NCBI GenBank assembly: GCA_964036275.1
Contig: OZ038440.1
Coordinates: forward strand, 12,251,690-12,315,689
Length of the DNA stretch: 64,000 nucleotides
Direction: 5' to 3'
From: Litoditis marina
Taxonomy: Eukaryota; Nematoda; Chromadorea; Rhabditida; Rhabditidae
Under the pieces are notes generated by a model that saw nothing but the letters and a program-made list of their open reading frames with translations, had not been told where the DNA came from and made no database searches. This document shows positions 22,320 to 33,500 of this stretch, one piece after another. A program made the position numbers and the translations under genes. Within the stretch, counting starts at the first letter, position 1; each line of letters starts with the position of its first letter.

Positions 22320-22981
22320 GACCACGGTTACGGGCACTCAGCGTTTTCATGAACGCTTCCTGTACTGTAATTAAATTGTCACAGAGCTTCTTCGTTCGCT
22401 TCTTGCTGAAATAGTTGTTGGTTCTGGGTCAAATAGTTTGTTAGCTCGTATACTTTAGTATGCTAGGGAATTGGTGCATATACTGAGATGGTCGTATGCC
22501 GTAGCCCAAGCGGTGTGTCAGTCTAGTGTACGTTGTTTACCTTGACTATTTTCGTTCTATTTGTTTGTTTGTTTATAATCATTTTGAAGTACGAGTAGGC
22601 TGGTAGAAGTATATATTTATGAGGAGTAGGGTCCTCAAACTCTACTTTCTTTTTAATTTGGTATCAACTGACTATTTTCAGTTCGCGAGCGAGCTTTTCT
22701 GGGGGTTTCAATCTGAATTGCTCCTCTAGTCGAAGCAATTGAAGGTACGTTGATTGTCATTTTGTTTTGACATTTATAACTTGTCGTTTTTAAATTATAA
22801 TACGTAAAAAATTTAAACTACGTTGGTATCAGCACCAAGGTTTTGACATCATCTGGTGTTCCTATAATTTGCTAGCTCTCGTACTCTCGACGTGTTTAGT
22901 ATGATCTTTGACGTGCCGTTGAGTTCGGTTAACATGTTTTCTCCACTTTTCGCTCATTTTATTTTTGTGGGTCGTTCAGGA
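22320..22981 (+). promoter_or_regulatory. Upstream region and probable 5' UTR intron of the E2 gene
   Basis: A TATATATTTAT box lies at about 22610. A possible noncoding first exon ends at about 22744 (TTGAAG before GTACGT), and an acceptor (CGTTCAG) falls at about 22979, directly before the ATG at 22982. A 5' UTR intron of about 235 bp is therefore plausible. Confidence 0.4.
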
Positions 22982-25900
22982 ATGTCCAAGTTCCCATCAT
23001 GCGGTCTCCCTCTCCGCTCCATCGGAGGTCTGCGGCAGAGTTCGGTCGCCGCAGCTGCGGCCAATCTCACTGTTATTCAACCTAGGTCAGTTTTACGTTC
23101 ATTACACAAAAATGTTGTATTCCAGCTCAATCATGTTCTATATTGTTTGTTATTTCGAGTTGGTTTTTTTTTCCCTACTTTAATTATATAGATACACTAC
23201 ACATCAGCATCAGCAGTAAAGTGTGACAATTCGCTTTTAACTTAACTTAATAAAAAGGAACTTGGTTCTCGATTTAAATACATATAATGTTATGATGTTA
23301 CATCGAAAATAGGCCTTACCTAATTAATGCTAGTACTCTGCAATAAGGTACATCTTCGTTGGATATTCCCGTTATGAGTTATAAGCAAAATAATTAAATA
23401 ATGCAAGTGGAAGTGAAAATGTTGGTCACAGTTCTTACTGCAGAAACATAAGCCACTATGTTTTTGTATAGTTTTGTACATTCGTTTGTTGTTTTGAACA
23501 ATGGTTGTTTTCAGCCGTGCCTCGTCGACTAGTCGTTTGTCTCCCCTCTTCTCCAGTCCCCCCAAGAATCTGGGCAGCCATGTCCGTCCCACGGCCGTCG
23601 TAAAGGGAATCAGACTCTACAGCAGCGGTCCGTGGGGATTTTAATTGTAGCCACACTTTACCACATCAGTACTATTTAAAAAAAAACGTGTTTTTAGTAG
23701 AAAAATGTTAATTTCTCTGATGTTGTGCTAATTGGCAGGAAGAAAAGGAGCCCATTTTTACAATTTTTTCTGATTGTTTAGTCAAGTTATCTAAAGTATG
23801 ATTCAGATGTCATTTAAGCAAAGCAGTTCAGTAGAACTTCCACATTTTTCATACACGAGTTTACCTTTTTCACCTATGGCAGTAATATAGTTTTCAGGAA
23901 ATTTGCCGACCCATCAGCGTGTCGCTCTTCCCGCTCTTTCACCCACCATGGAGTTAGGAACAGTTGTCAGCTGGCAAAAGGTCAGTTCGTGAACATACTT
24001 TCTCCATTGTAAGATTGAACTCTTATCTTGTACGGAAACGGAATGTTATGTTGTAAGATATTTAGTTGATGAAGGGCCATAATATACGAATTTCTTGTCG
24101 ATGAATCCTAGTACCTAGTTGTTGGTATTCAAATCATACGTAAAAAAGGTTCACATCAAGTCGGTATAAGTGAGCATGAGCATTCCCAAAAAGTAAGCAT
24201 ATGTCATTGGAAAACACGATTTTTCTTCAATTTTACCGAGAGTCTGTAAAATTACCCCAAAAATTGAGCATGCCACGGTCAAAATCGGGAAAAGTGAGCA
24301 TCAGTCAACATCAAAATAAGGGGGTATTTAACATGTGATAGTGATTCAAATACTGTCTTGAATCCGTCATTCCCCGTCTGCTCTTAAAGTTTCAGTTCAG
24401 TTTTGTTATTCCACAAATCCACAAACCACAACTCAAATTTTTGTCTAACGCCTCCTTGCGTTCGTGTGAAACAGTTAAACCTTGTTTATCAGAATAGCTC
24501 TGTTTCAATAGAAATGTCACTATCATTACGAATTGCACAAGGTCGTGATAATTCCTAGTGTAATTAATTATATTTCCAGAAAGAGGGAGATCAGTTGAGT
24601 GAGGGAGATCTTCTTTGTGAGATCGAGACCGACAAGGCTACCATGGGTTTCGAGACTCCCGAAGAGGGCTACTTGGCCAGGATCCTCATCCAAGAAGGAA
24701 CCAAGGATGTACCGATTGGAAAGGTAAAGGATAGAGCTTTGTGTGACTAGCTGTTAAGACTATTTCTCTATCTCAAGAAGCTTCCGGTCATTAGAAAACT
24801 ATTATTCACATATTTGACGGTGTATTGTAAGAGATTTCGTTGCATGTTCGCTCAGTTCGCTAGCAGTTGGTGGTGAACATAGCGTCTTCCAATTTGACAC
24901 CGCGCGAAATGAAATTTTTATACTCATGTTAAGAATTTTTATATTTTCTGTTGACATGTTTCAAATAACAGAGTGTTAAAATTACCGAATCTGAATTTTC
25001 CAGCTTCTGTGCATCATCGTGGAGAACGAAGCCGATGTGGCGGCGTTCAAGGATTTCCAGGACGACGGACCCGCGGTCGCCGAACCTCTGCCGGACAAGC
25101 CATTGGCTCCGCCCCCGGCCCAACCCGTTGGTTTTTTGTTCCAAGTATTTATGGAAAACTTTATATATATTTATCTACAAATAGAGAGTTGCTATTGTGT
25201 ACTCTAGTTGCTCTGAAACAATGAGCATGCTTTACTTTTCTGGAGAAGAATTCTGGTCCCTGAAGTTCAAAAACGTGTATTTATCTTGGCGAACTCTAAG
25301 TGGGAATTCTTATTGTTTCCGAGTCCGAGATGACTCTTCAAGAAAATAAAACTAACGTATGTAAACCATGTTCTCACCATGCGCAGTGAACTTTTCCGGA
25401 TAGCCGAAAAAAACTTTGAGAATTGGACTCCCTATACGAGAAAAGTTGCCTTATGCGAAACCATGAATTTTCATTGAATCAATAAAAGGAGTTCCTTTGC
25501 AAAATATAATCACACTCTATACTGATGTGAGGTTCTCACGTAATGTGAATATATTGTAGGCCGCTCCCGCCCCTACTCCCGTCTCTGCTCCCCCTCCTCC
25601 CCAGGCTGCTCCAGCTCAGACACCTGCTCCCGCTTCCTCGGGTAGCAGAGTGAGCGCCACTCCCTTTGCCAAGAAGTTAGCCAACGAGCAAGGTCTTGAT
25701 CTATCGGTAAGTGGCCAAGAATATAGATCAATCAATGTATTTTTTCAATCTCAATTTGAATACAGGTAACGAGGTGACTTTATGTTCAGCATTGAAAGTT
25801 TGATGTTTGCGAGTAAGTGTACTATGGTAATTTGTTTTGCTTACCTCACCGATTCCAAAAGCACAACTGATTTTCTGATCGCGCACCAGTAATGTGCGAT

Positions 25901-28900
25901 AATCCGAGCCCATGATCACGATTTTCTTGCCACGTTCTCCCGATTTTGGCTAGAAGGGATTTTTTTCTTTCCTTCCTGGCTATTCGGACAAGCGGACAAC
26001 GTTACTGGAGTATGATTCTGATATTCTGCAGGGATTGGCCGGCTCCGGACCTGGTGGTAGAATCCTGGCCTCCGACCTGGCTTCGGCCCCCGCAAAGGGC
26101 GCCGCCGCGCCACAGGGCGTCTCTGGAGCAGACTATGTGGTGAGCACATTCAGTTCTTATTGCCAACTTTCTTTTTACAGTCAAATTCGAGGAAATACAT
26201 GTGACATTTTTCTACGAAATCTCATTTTTCGCTTCTCCCTAACAAAGTTATTGAAATAGTTTCATTGCTAATGGGATGTGGGTGTATTCAGTGGGAGCAT
26301 ACATTATCATAGCTAACAGAGGTATTATTTTGGTATAACTACACCGTTCTCAGGCTACTATAAGTACAATTCCACGTCTTCATGATTTAGTAGTAGATTC
26401 ATTTCCTTTTCCGATGTTAGTTGTTAGTTGTAATTCGTCATACTCTGATGTTACAGGATGTGCCTCTGACGAACATGCGTCGTACGATCGCGAAACGACT
26501 GACCGAGAGCAAATCCACCATTCCCCACTACTATTTGACGAGCGAAGTCCAAATCAACGATCTGTTGAAGTGAGTTTTCTATTATGGTTTGACATTTGTA
26601 GTATTGTAATCATCTGAAAGTTGGATTTGTCGGGTCATACATATATCGTCTAAGTAGTGGTTCCGGGTTAATATCTAACAATTTCCATTTCGATAAATGT
26701 GGTTCATAAGTTGACGAAAAATGAATGAAAAGGCGTTTTGGAGGGGGGGGGGGGTTTCACTACCGTTGACCTTTGGTGGTGCATGACTGAGGTTGTTCTT
26801 GATTAGTTCCCGGTAACTACTGATTACTGATTTTTTCACCTATTCTGAGTTTTACTATCTTTTTGGCATGCATTTCTTTTTACAGAGTACGGGAAAAGCT
26901 GAATGGTATGTTGTCCAAGGGCTCGGCTGGTAGTGCTACCAAACTCTCCATCAACGACTTCATCATCAAGGTAAGTATTAGACTACATTTTCTTTTTTCA
27001 AATCAGAAATTTCTTATGGAATACAACCAGGGGCGGGCTCAAATTTCAACAAATAAACGGAACATTTCTAGCGAAGTTCTGTTCTGATTGGTGAGAACGT
27101 GCAATTTTCAACCCCCTTTGGACCAAAAACGACCCCCCCCCCCCCCCCCCCCCTCCTTGACTTTTCTGTTTCGCCGAGCCATATCTGCCCTCCCCTGAAT
27201 ACTGTCAGGATAAGAGTTTGCCTCATTAACTCTTCCCGATTAAAGTACAGAACAGTGTTTCGTCATGACTGGTTTATTGTGAGAGTCGCCAGTTGGGGTG
27301 CGAACTCTAGCATGAGTGTCGGAATCAATACATAGGCGGGTTGGTTGTAATACACCCGCACACATAGATAACACCAAATATACGTCATCCACACATAATA
27401 ACTAGGAACTAGAATGGGAACACTTTGAAGTGGTGTAGCGGTTTAGACGGGCGTCTCGGAAGATGGAATTCCGATTTTGCGACTTTCTTCCTGTAGATGG
27501 AATAGAGGCGGGAAGAAAGTCATCTCGAAGCCCGGAAGACCTCCATGTCAGGATAAGAGTTTGCCTCATTAACTCTTCCCGATTAAAGTACAGAACAGTG
27601 TTTCGTCATGACTGGTTTATTGTGAGAGTCGCCAGTTGGGGTGCGAACTCTAGCATGAGTGCCAAATCAATACATAGGCGGGTTGGTTGTAATACACCCG
27701 CACACATAGATAACACCAAATATACGTCATCCACACATAATAACTAGGAACTAGAATGGGAACACTACAATACAACGAGACCGTCGCATGTTTGATTGAG
27801 ACATTCTGCATTCTGTTTGAGATCTCGTTGCTTCTCAGGTGCGACATCCCGGTTATCTGCTCGGCAGATCCTTAAAATCTCAACATTTCCTTTAACTGGC
27901 ACCCATAATTTTATTTAACATTTCTAAGTTAGTTAGTCGATTAGAGAGAACCCACAAACTTTGCGCTTTTTCTGTGGGGGGATGTTCAACTGTTCAAATC
28001 CTCCTACCATACGTGAAGCAAATTTGTTGTCTACAAAAATTTAGTGAAAATCATGTGTTTTATCTGGGTGACCAAACCAAAGAACTGGATGGCAAATGAC
28101 GTTTTCATCAGTGAAAGTGACTATCGTTGAAACTTGGAAATTGGATACTCCAATGAATTATCAAACGAAGTCGCCCCATGTTTGCCTCCAACCGATGCGA
28201 TCCCCATGGTTTTGCTTTGTAGGCCTCGGCTCTGGCCTGTCAACGCGTGCCGGAGGCGAACAGCTTCTTCATGGACTCCTTCATCAGACAGAACAACAAC
28301 GTGGATATCTGTGTCGCCGTTTCCACACCTGCTGGACTTCTCACGCCCATCATCTTCAACGCACACGCTAAGGTACGTGGACAACTCGGTTATCGATTTT
28401 TAGGACTGTTGCAAGGTTATAGTTTACGGTTGTTAATCGAGTTCAAAATTTATAGTTTTGAGTAAATTTGAGCTCGAGTCCGCGAGTTTCGTTTTAGCAA
28501 CCCTAGTACCGTCGATGTTACTTCGTTAAAATAACTTGCTGTCCTGGAAGTAACACTATATAAATTGGTAAATTACCAATAGTTAAGCAAAATGTGTTGC
28601 TAGTCCGGTATTATTACCGAGCCTGCTGTAAAAATATTGTGTTAACACCTGTAGCGGTTTTCAGAGCTGAGCGTTGAGAATAGCACGTGCCTCACAATTC
28701 TTGTTGTAAATAGTGAGTCAACTGTACAACAATCTAATGTAAGTATCGTTTCAGGGTCTTGCAACAATTTCCAGCGAAGTTGGTGAATTGGCTCAGCGTG
28801 CACGAGACGGAAAGTTGCAGCCACACGAGTTCCAGGTTAGTTTTTACCACTATTTTATGTATCGAACTCGTATTATGTTTTTGAGTGATCCTTTTCTCCT

Positions 28901-29674
28901 GTCTCGTTGTGGCGGTGCACGTACCATACAGTGTCGCTATCTAGAGATTTATAAACTTATGTCATTTTACAGGGTGGCACATTCACAGTATCCAACCTGG
29001 GTATGTTTGGAAGTGTGTCCGATTTCACTGCCATAATCAACCCGCCGCAGTCATGTATTCTCGCAATCGGCGGAGCGGAGGACAAACTGGTGCCATGTGA
29101 AACTGATGGGTGCGTTATCCTTCTTTTCTTGTCTTTTCAATGTTCGATGTTGATTTCTGAAATGGTATAAAATTGACTCATCAAATCAAATTCGACACGA
29201 GCGAATGATTTCTGATGTTGCCTTTCTCTTCCGTCTAAAATACTTTTTTTCTCTTATCACTCTTATCAGTTGGCCAAAAGCGTCTATCAGTTGGCAGACC
29301 GTTGATCATTCACGTGGCTGTCACGTTGACTGAGGCCACATTTTTAAAGTGCATATCTGAGATTAGGTGTACGCAATTATTAAATAGTTTGGCACTAAAT
29401 GCTGAATATAATGAGTAAACGTGTTGAGTAGTTTATGGCATATATAAACGCAAGAGTATTGTATGTACACGTGTAGACATAAATGAACATAAATGTATGT
29501 TTCCAGTACTTTTCGCCGCAAATAAATATAAATGTGTGTTTCAGGTACCGCTCAACGAAGGTGATGCGAGTGACTCTGTCGTGCGACCATCGCACGGTGG
29601 ATGGTGCTGTGGGAGCAGTCTGGCTACGACACTTCAAGGAATTCCTCGAGAAGCCCCACACAATGCTCCTCTAA
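22982..29674 (+). CDS. DLAT: Dihydrolipoyllysine acetyltransferase, PDH complex E2, 13 exons
   Basis: This is the core subunit of mitochondrial pyruvate dehydrogenase, which passes acetyl groups from its lipoyl arm to CoA. Exons: about 22982-23085, 23515-23627, 23898-23980, 24580-24723, 25004-25126, 25560-25706, 26032-26139, 26457-26569, 26886-26970, 28223-28372, 28755-28835, 28973-29109 and 29545-29674, giving 505 aa in phase. Residues 1-73 form an Arg/Ser-rich mitochondrial presequence. A lipoyl domain follows (LPALSPTME, then [10 protein letters not shown] with the lipoyl lysine). Next come a Pro/Ala-rich hinge, an E3/E1-binding domain ([29 protein letters not shown]), and the catalytic domain with [10 protein letters not shown] and the active-site DHRTVDGA. 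Only one lipoyl domain is present, against two in human E2. Intron 9 carries nested transposons. Confidence 0.95.
24160..24312. repeat. Repeated GTGAGCAT motifs in E2 intron 3
   Basis: TCGGTATAAGTGAGCATGAG, AAAAAGTAAGCAT, AAAATTGAGCATG and GGGAAAAGTGAGCATC occur within about 150 bp of the intron between exons 3 and 4, with TCAAAATCGGG near the last. They may be the ends of a decayed element. I could not define boundaries. Confidence 0.3.
27028..27197 (-). mobile_element. hAT-type MITE in E2 intron 9
   Basis: The ends CAGGGGCGGGC and GCCCTCCCCTG are short hAT-like inverted termini. Its right end read in reverse (CAGGGGAGGGCAGATATGG) matches the left end of the element at 54362-54575. The left duplication is AATACAAC (27020-27027). 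The right copy starts AATAC and is then interrupted by the TRIM at 27203, resuming after it. It contains a poly-C run at about 27127-27152. Confidence 0.85.
27203..27769 (+). mobile_element. Miniature LTR element (TRIM) nested in the hAT MITE target site
   Basis: Two near-identical direct repeats of about 222 bp, 27203-27424 and 27546-27769, begin TGTCAGGATAAGAG and end near GGGAACACT. The last copy ends CTACA, so the outer ends are TG and CA. They enclose only about 120 bp. That interior starts with a plausible primer-binding stretch (TGGTGTAGCGG) and ends in a purine tract (AGGCGGGAAGAAAG). ATAC flanks both sides (AATAC if 5 bp). There is no coding capacity, so movement would need proteins supplied in trans. 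The LTRs differ by only a few bases. Confidence 0.8.
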
Positions 29675-30572
29675 TGAGGACGCTGTAGGATTGTAGATGA
29701 TTCTCTGACTAATTACATTATGAAGAAATTTATTCACCCATCCGGTCCTCTTCCTGCAGAAGATGTTTGTTTTCGTCTAGTTTATTGTAATTGAGAGCAT
29801 AGTGTAGCTCCTTCCTAATAAGATATACGCACGAGTTGTTTCCGTTAGATTATGTGATGCTGTTTTGAGGGCGCTCTCTAGTTCTCTTAGTGAGATGGTA
29901 TTTAAATTTATATGGTTCGAAGAGTTACTGCAGTAATAAATGATACTGTTTTTCGTTGTTATTTTGTCGAAGGAGTTGTTCGTTTCGAAGGAGGCGTTTC
30001 GGACCTGGTACGGACTTTCGCATATGGTTTTGAACTTTGGTGTTCAAAGCGTCAAATTGAAGCCAGCAATAAGGGCAGTTTTGAAGAAAATTTATGAACT
30101 CGATCAATTCAGAATAGGTGATTTTCTCGCTCGGGAACATTCTAGTCTAGATTTATAGGAACATTTGGAAAACACAGCAACGCCACATCAAGTGCTTCAA
30201 GTTGCTAGCTCTCCAGTAGTTTCCTAAAACTGTCCCTCATTTTTGATTTTGATGATGAGTTGACTTGTAGATTGGCCCCGGGGCTCATGGGGCCCCATGA
30301 ATCAAACTTGCAATACGGAACAACAATTCATATAAAACTCAATGTAAACAACAATAAACATCAAGCAATCTGACAACAAAACAACAGAGTCGGTAACAAA
30401 GTACTTTATGGTCTCAAATTTTCGCTACAGACCAGATGATAACAACAAGAAAATCATAATACTCTAACTTGCTGTGATATTCAAAAACAACCAACAATGA
30501 AACGTAGTAACAAAAACAACATACTCGCTCAAGTCCCAAAACAAAGACAACAAATGAAACTAGCGTAAATCA
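29675..30572. other. Convergent spacer between E2 and midasin
   Basis: The 3' regions of two convergent genes. AATAAA at about 29935 could serve the E2 transcript. No recognisable minus-strand signal was found close to the midasin stop. Short frames at 29912-30158 overlap on both strands and have no family features. Confidence 0.45.
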
Positions 30573-33500
30573 TTACATATTCGACTGGACAGTCAACTCG
30601 AACCATTGGCGAATAGACTCGGCCAACACGGATGGAAGTTGCTGTACAGACTTCACAATGGCGTAGAAGGGGAAGGGGAACAGTGACATGTACGGAGTCA
30701 GCACCTGCAACATTTGATCCATTAGGGTGATGAAGGAGCTGGATAATTGCCAATCATACATTCAACAAAATGGAAACTAATCAGTTTTCGCGTCCTCGGC
30801 ATTAACAGTCATAAGAATAGGTTCTAGCTTTGATATTCTGACTTACGAGTGTCATGATATCTTCTAACAGATATCACAACTTTCTACATCTCTATTTAGA
30901 TACAAGGTAAGTACACGACGGAGCCAGGACGACGGAGCCGGAGCCATCAATCATCGGAAGGCGGAGCCAGGACTACGATGAACCCAGCAGAGAGAGAGAC
31001 GGGTGGACCTCGACAGACGAGTATGCTCAGCATATTGTAACGACAACTTCTTCTAATTATGTCCTATTTATCCAATGCTTATAAACTAATGTATGTGCAT
31101 GTCGTTTGTATTATCTCTATTATGAATCACAAAGTAAAACAACATCTGTCTCATTGGTGAAATATATACAAACTTTCCACTAATAGTCAATTCCTCTTAC
31201 AAAATATATGTAACACTTTCGGACCAAAACGTTTACACCAAAAGACTAAGAGCCCATAAAGCTCAAGGTTAACATGTAGGCCCGGCTCGAACTTTCGTGT
31301 TTTCAGAATCCTGTACCGCTACACCTATTTCATTTTATCCGCTACACCCATTTCATTTAGTTCTATTTATTTCCCGCCCATCCCACCCAAATTATCTCAT
31401 TTCATTCCTCACACTCACATTGTTTATTTCTCTCTCACAATGTATACCGAAATGATGACACCTAATGCACTTGTAACTCACTCAGTCTTATTTTTACCCC
31501 GGCAAAGGGTTAATAGTTAAGTCATCAGTCAGGAAAATAGACCTCCTTGACATTTCGGTTATTCTCATAATATTATTCTCCTCTTACCATATAGATATGC
31601 TATAGCTGACAGAAGGTGACGCCCAAAGCAATTGTAACTACCTACAAAAAGCATTCGTACCATCCTCTTTCACGGCTAAGGGTCAATAGTTAAGTTCACC
31701 AGTCTGGCACGACCTTGATGCCACACTGTCAGTTATACTTATTCTACTCCACCTTAACTATTTCGTTACAGTACTGTCGTTCATTTCCATATTCGGGTAA
31801 TATATAATCCAGTCTCTTATCCGTCAATTAATGTAACTTTCTCTTTCATTTTCGCGGAATCGTTATCTTTACGTTCTTTCTTTCGTCCGTTATAGTGACA
31901 AGTATAACATGTCCGTTATAGTGACAGTTATAAGCCCATGTAGTCACTCACTGTGCACAAGTCAAACTACTCGAATGAAGACAGAAGGTCTCATAATGGA
32001 TACTATATCCGTCTTATTATTCTTATCTTATACTATTATTCTCATCTTATATAATTACCTCTAGACGGATTTCATGGGAGTCGCGGTTCCGCAACTGTAG
32101 TATGTAAACAAACATACGACTCACCATTATTTTTTGGGCAGAAAGCGCTATGCATACAAATATGCACAATTCATACGGGGGCCCCAACCCAAATTCTATG
32201 TCCATTAATATCTTATTTCACGATTCTCTCACAGTGAAATGTCTTATTTCCGGCTACGAATGCGTTATATGCTAAAAATGTTTCAGTTAACCAATGTCTC
32301 CATGTTTATCAGAAAATCAGAAAATGCAGTTAAATTCAACTAAAAAAAAATAGACTACATACGACCAATCTCAGTTTTATTATCCCATTCTTACATCGTT
32401 TTTATATTTCAATAGCAATGGTTTTTGGTTACTACCGTATCCCATAACCACTACAGTAGTCCATGCGCATGCCATGAGGGGCTTTGCGGCTGGCAATTAG
32501 GTAGGTTCGACTCCCCGGAGCGCCGTGAAATCCACAAACGGCTCCAGAAAAAGCGCAAGTCATTAATCAGGCCCACCAGGGAACGTAGAGAGTCTTACCC
32601 AAACCATAAAAGTCATTCATCGTTCTTTGCAACAAAACCCGCTGGGATTACAAGTCATTTCTTTTTTGCAAAAACCCAATAGCCCACACTTACAACTTTC
32701 AACCACAGTCGACGGTGGTTGCCTCTAAATCCATTAACGACTCTCTCATTTCTCATCCCTGATATTTTTCTTGTTTGAGTTTCCCTCCATTAATTAATCT
32801 AACTTTTTTTTCATATAGTTTGAACAACAGTAAGGCATTAAAAGTTATAATAGTTCTATAATACTAAAGCAATAGTTATTCTCTTTCCCCCTTCACATGT
32901 CAACTTCCTACGTAGTAACCAACTTTAGCCATATTCCTATGTAACTACCTGAAGACAAAGAGGTATGATGAACAGTAACAAGCACATAGTAAAGTCATCC
33001 AAGTAGTAAACAATTAGGATCAATCATCCCACTCCCATTTTTTCAATATTTTTCCAGTATAGAGAATTAATTTCAGTATCCTACTTGAATTTGATCCAAG
33101 TCCTTTGACTAGACTTCATAAGCTATCAGCTCTCCTGCCCACAGCTACCACCAGGACAACCGAAGGATCATTGGTACGAACGTTGATAGTGTTTTTTCTT
33201 AGTGCACCCACTACATCTCATAGCAAGGTCAAAGCAGAATTTTTTTTTCTAACGAACATTTGCCGGAAAACATACTCGGTACCAAAGAAAAAAATCTGTT
33301 TTCGTGGCTCATCGAGGGAAAAGCAGGTTGCAGGTTCTCTTACAATACCTCAATTTTCAGGCAATTATTCCTTTAGTAGTTTCACAGCTTGCTATTTCAG
33401 AAAAAAATTGACTGCATTTCTTTAGTAGACACTCTAGTACCCTTCACCCTATTTTAACTGCTACCAATATCTCAGATTTTCAAAACTACTTTCCCATTAA

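Noticed and set aside
23320..23656. Minus-strand 90-aa and 66-aa frames
   Set aside because: They are antisense to E2 exon 2, whose plus-strand phase is fixed by exons 1 and 3.
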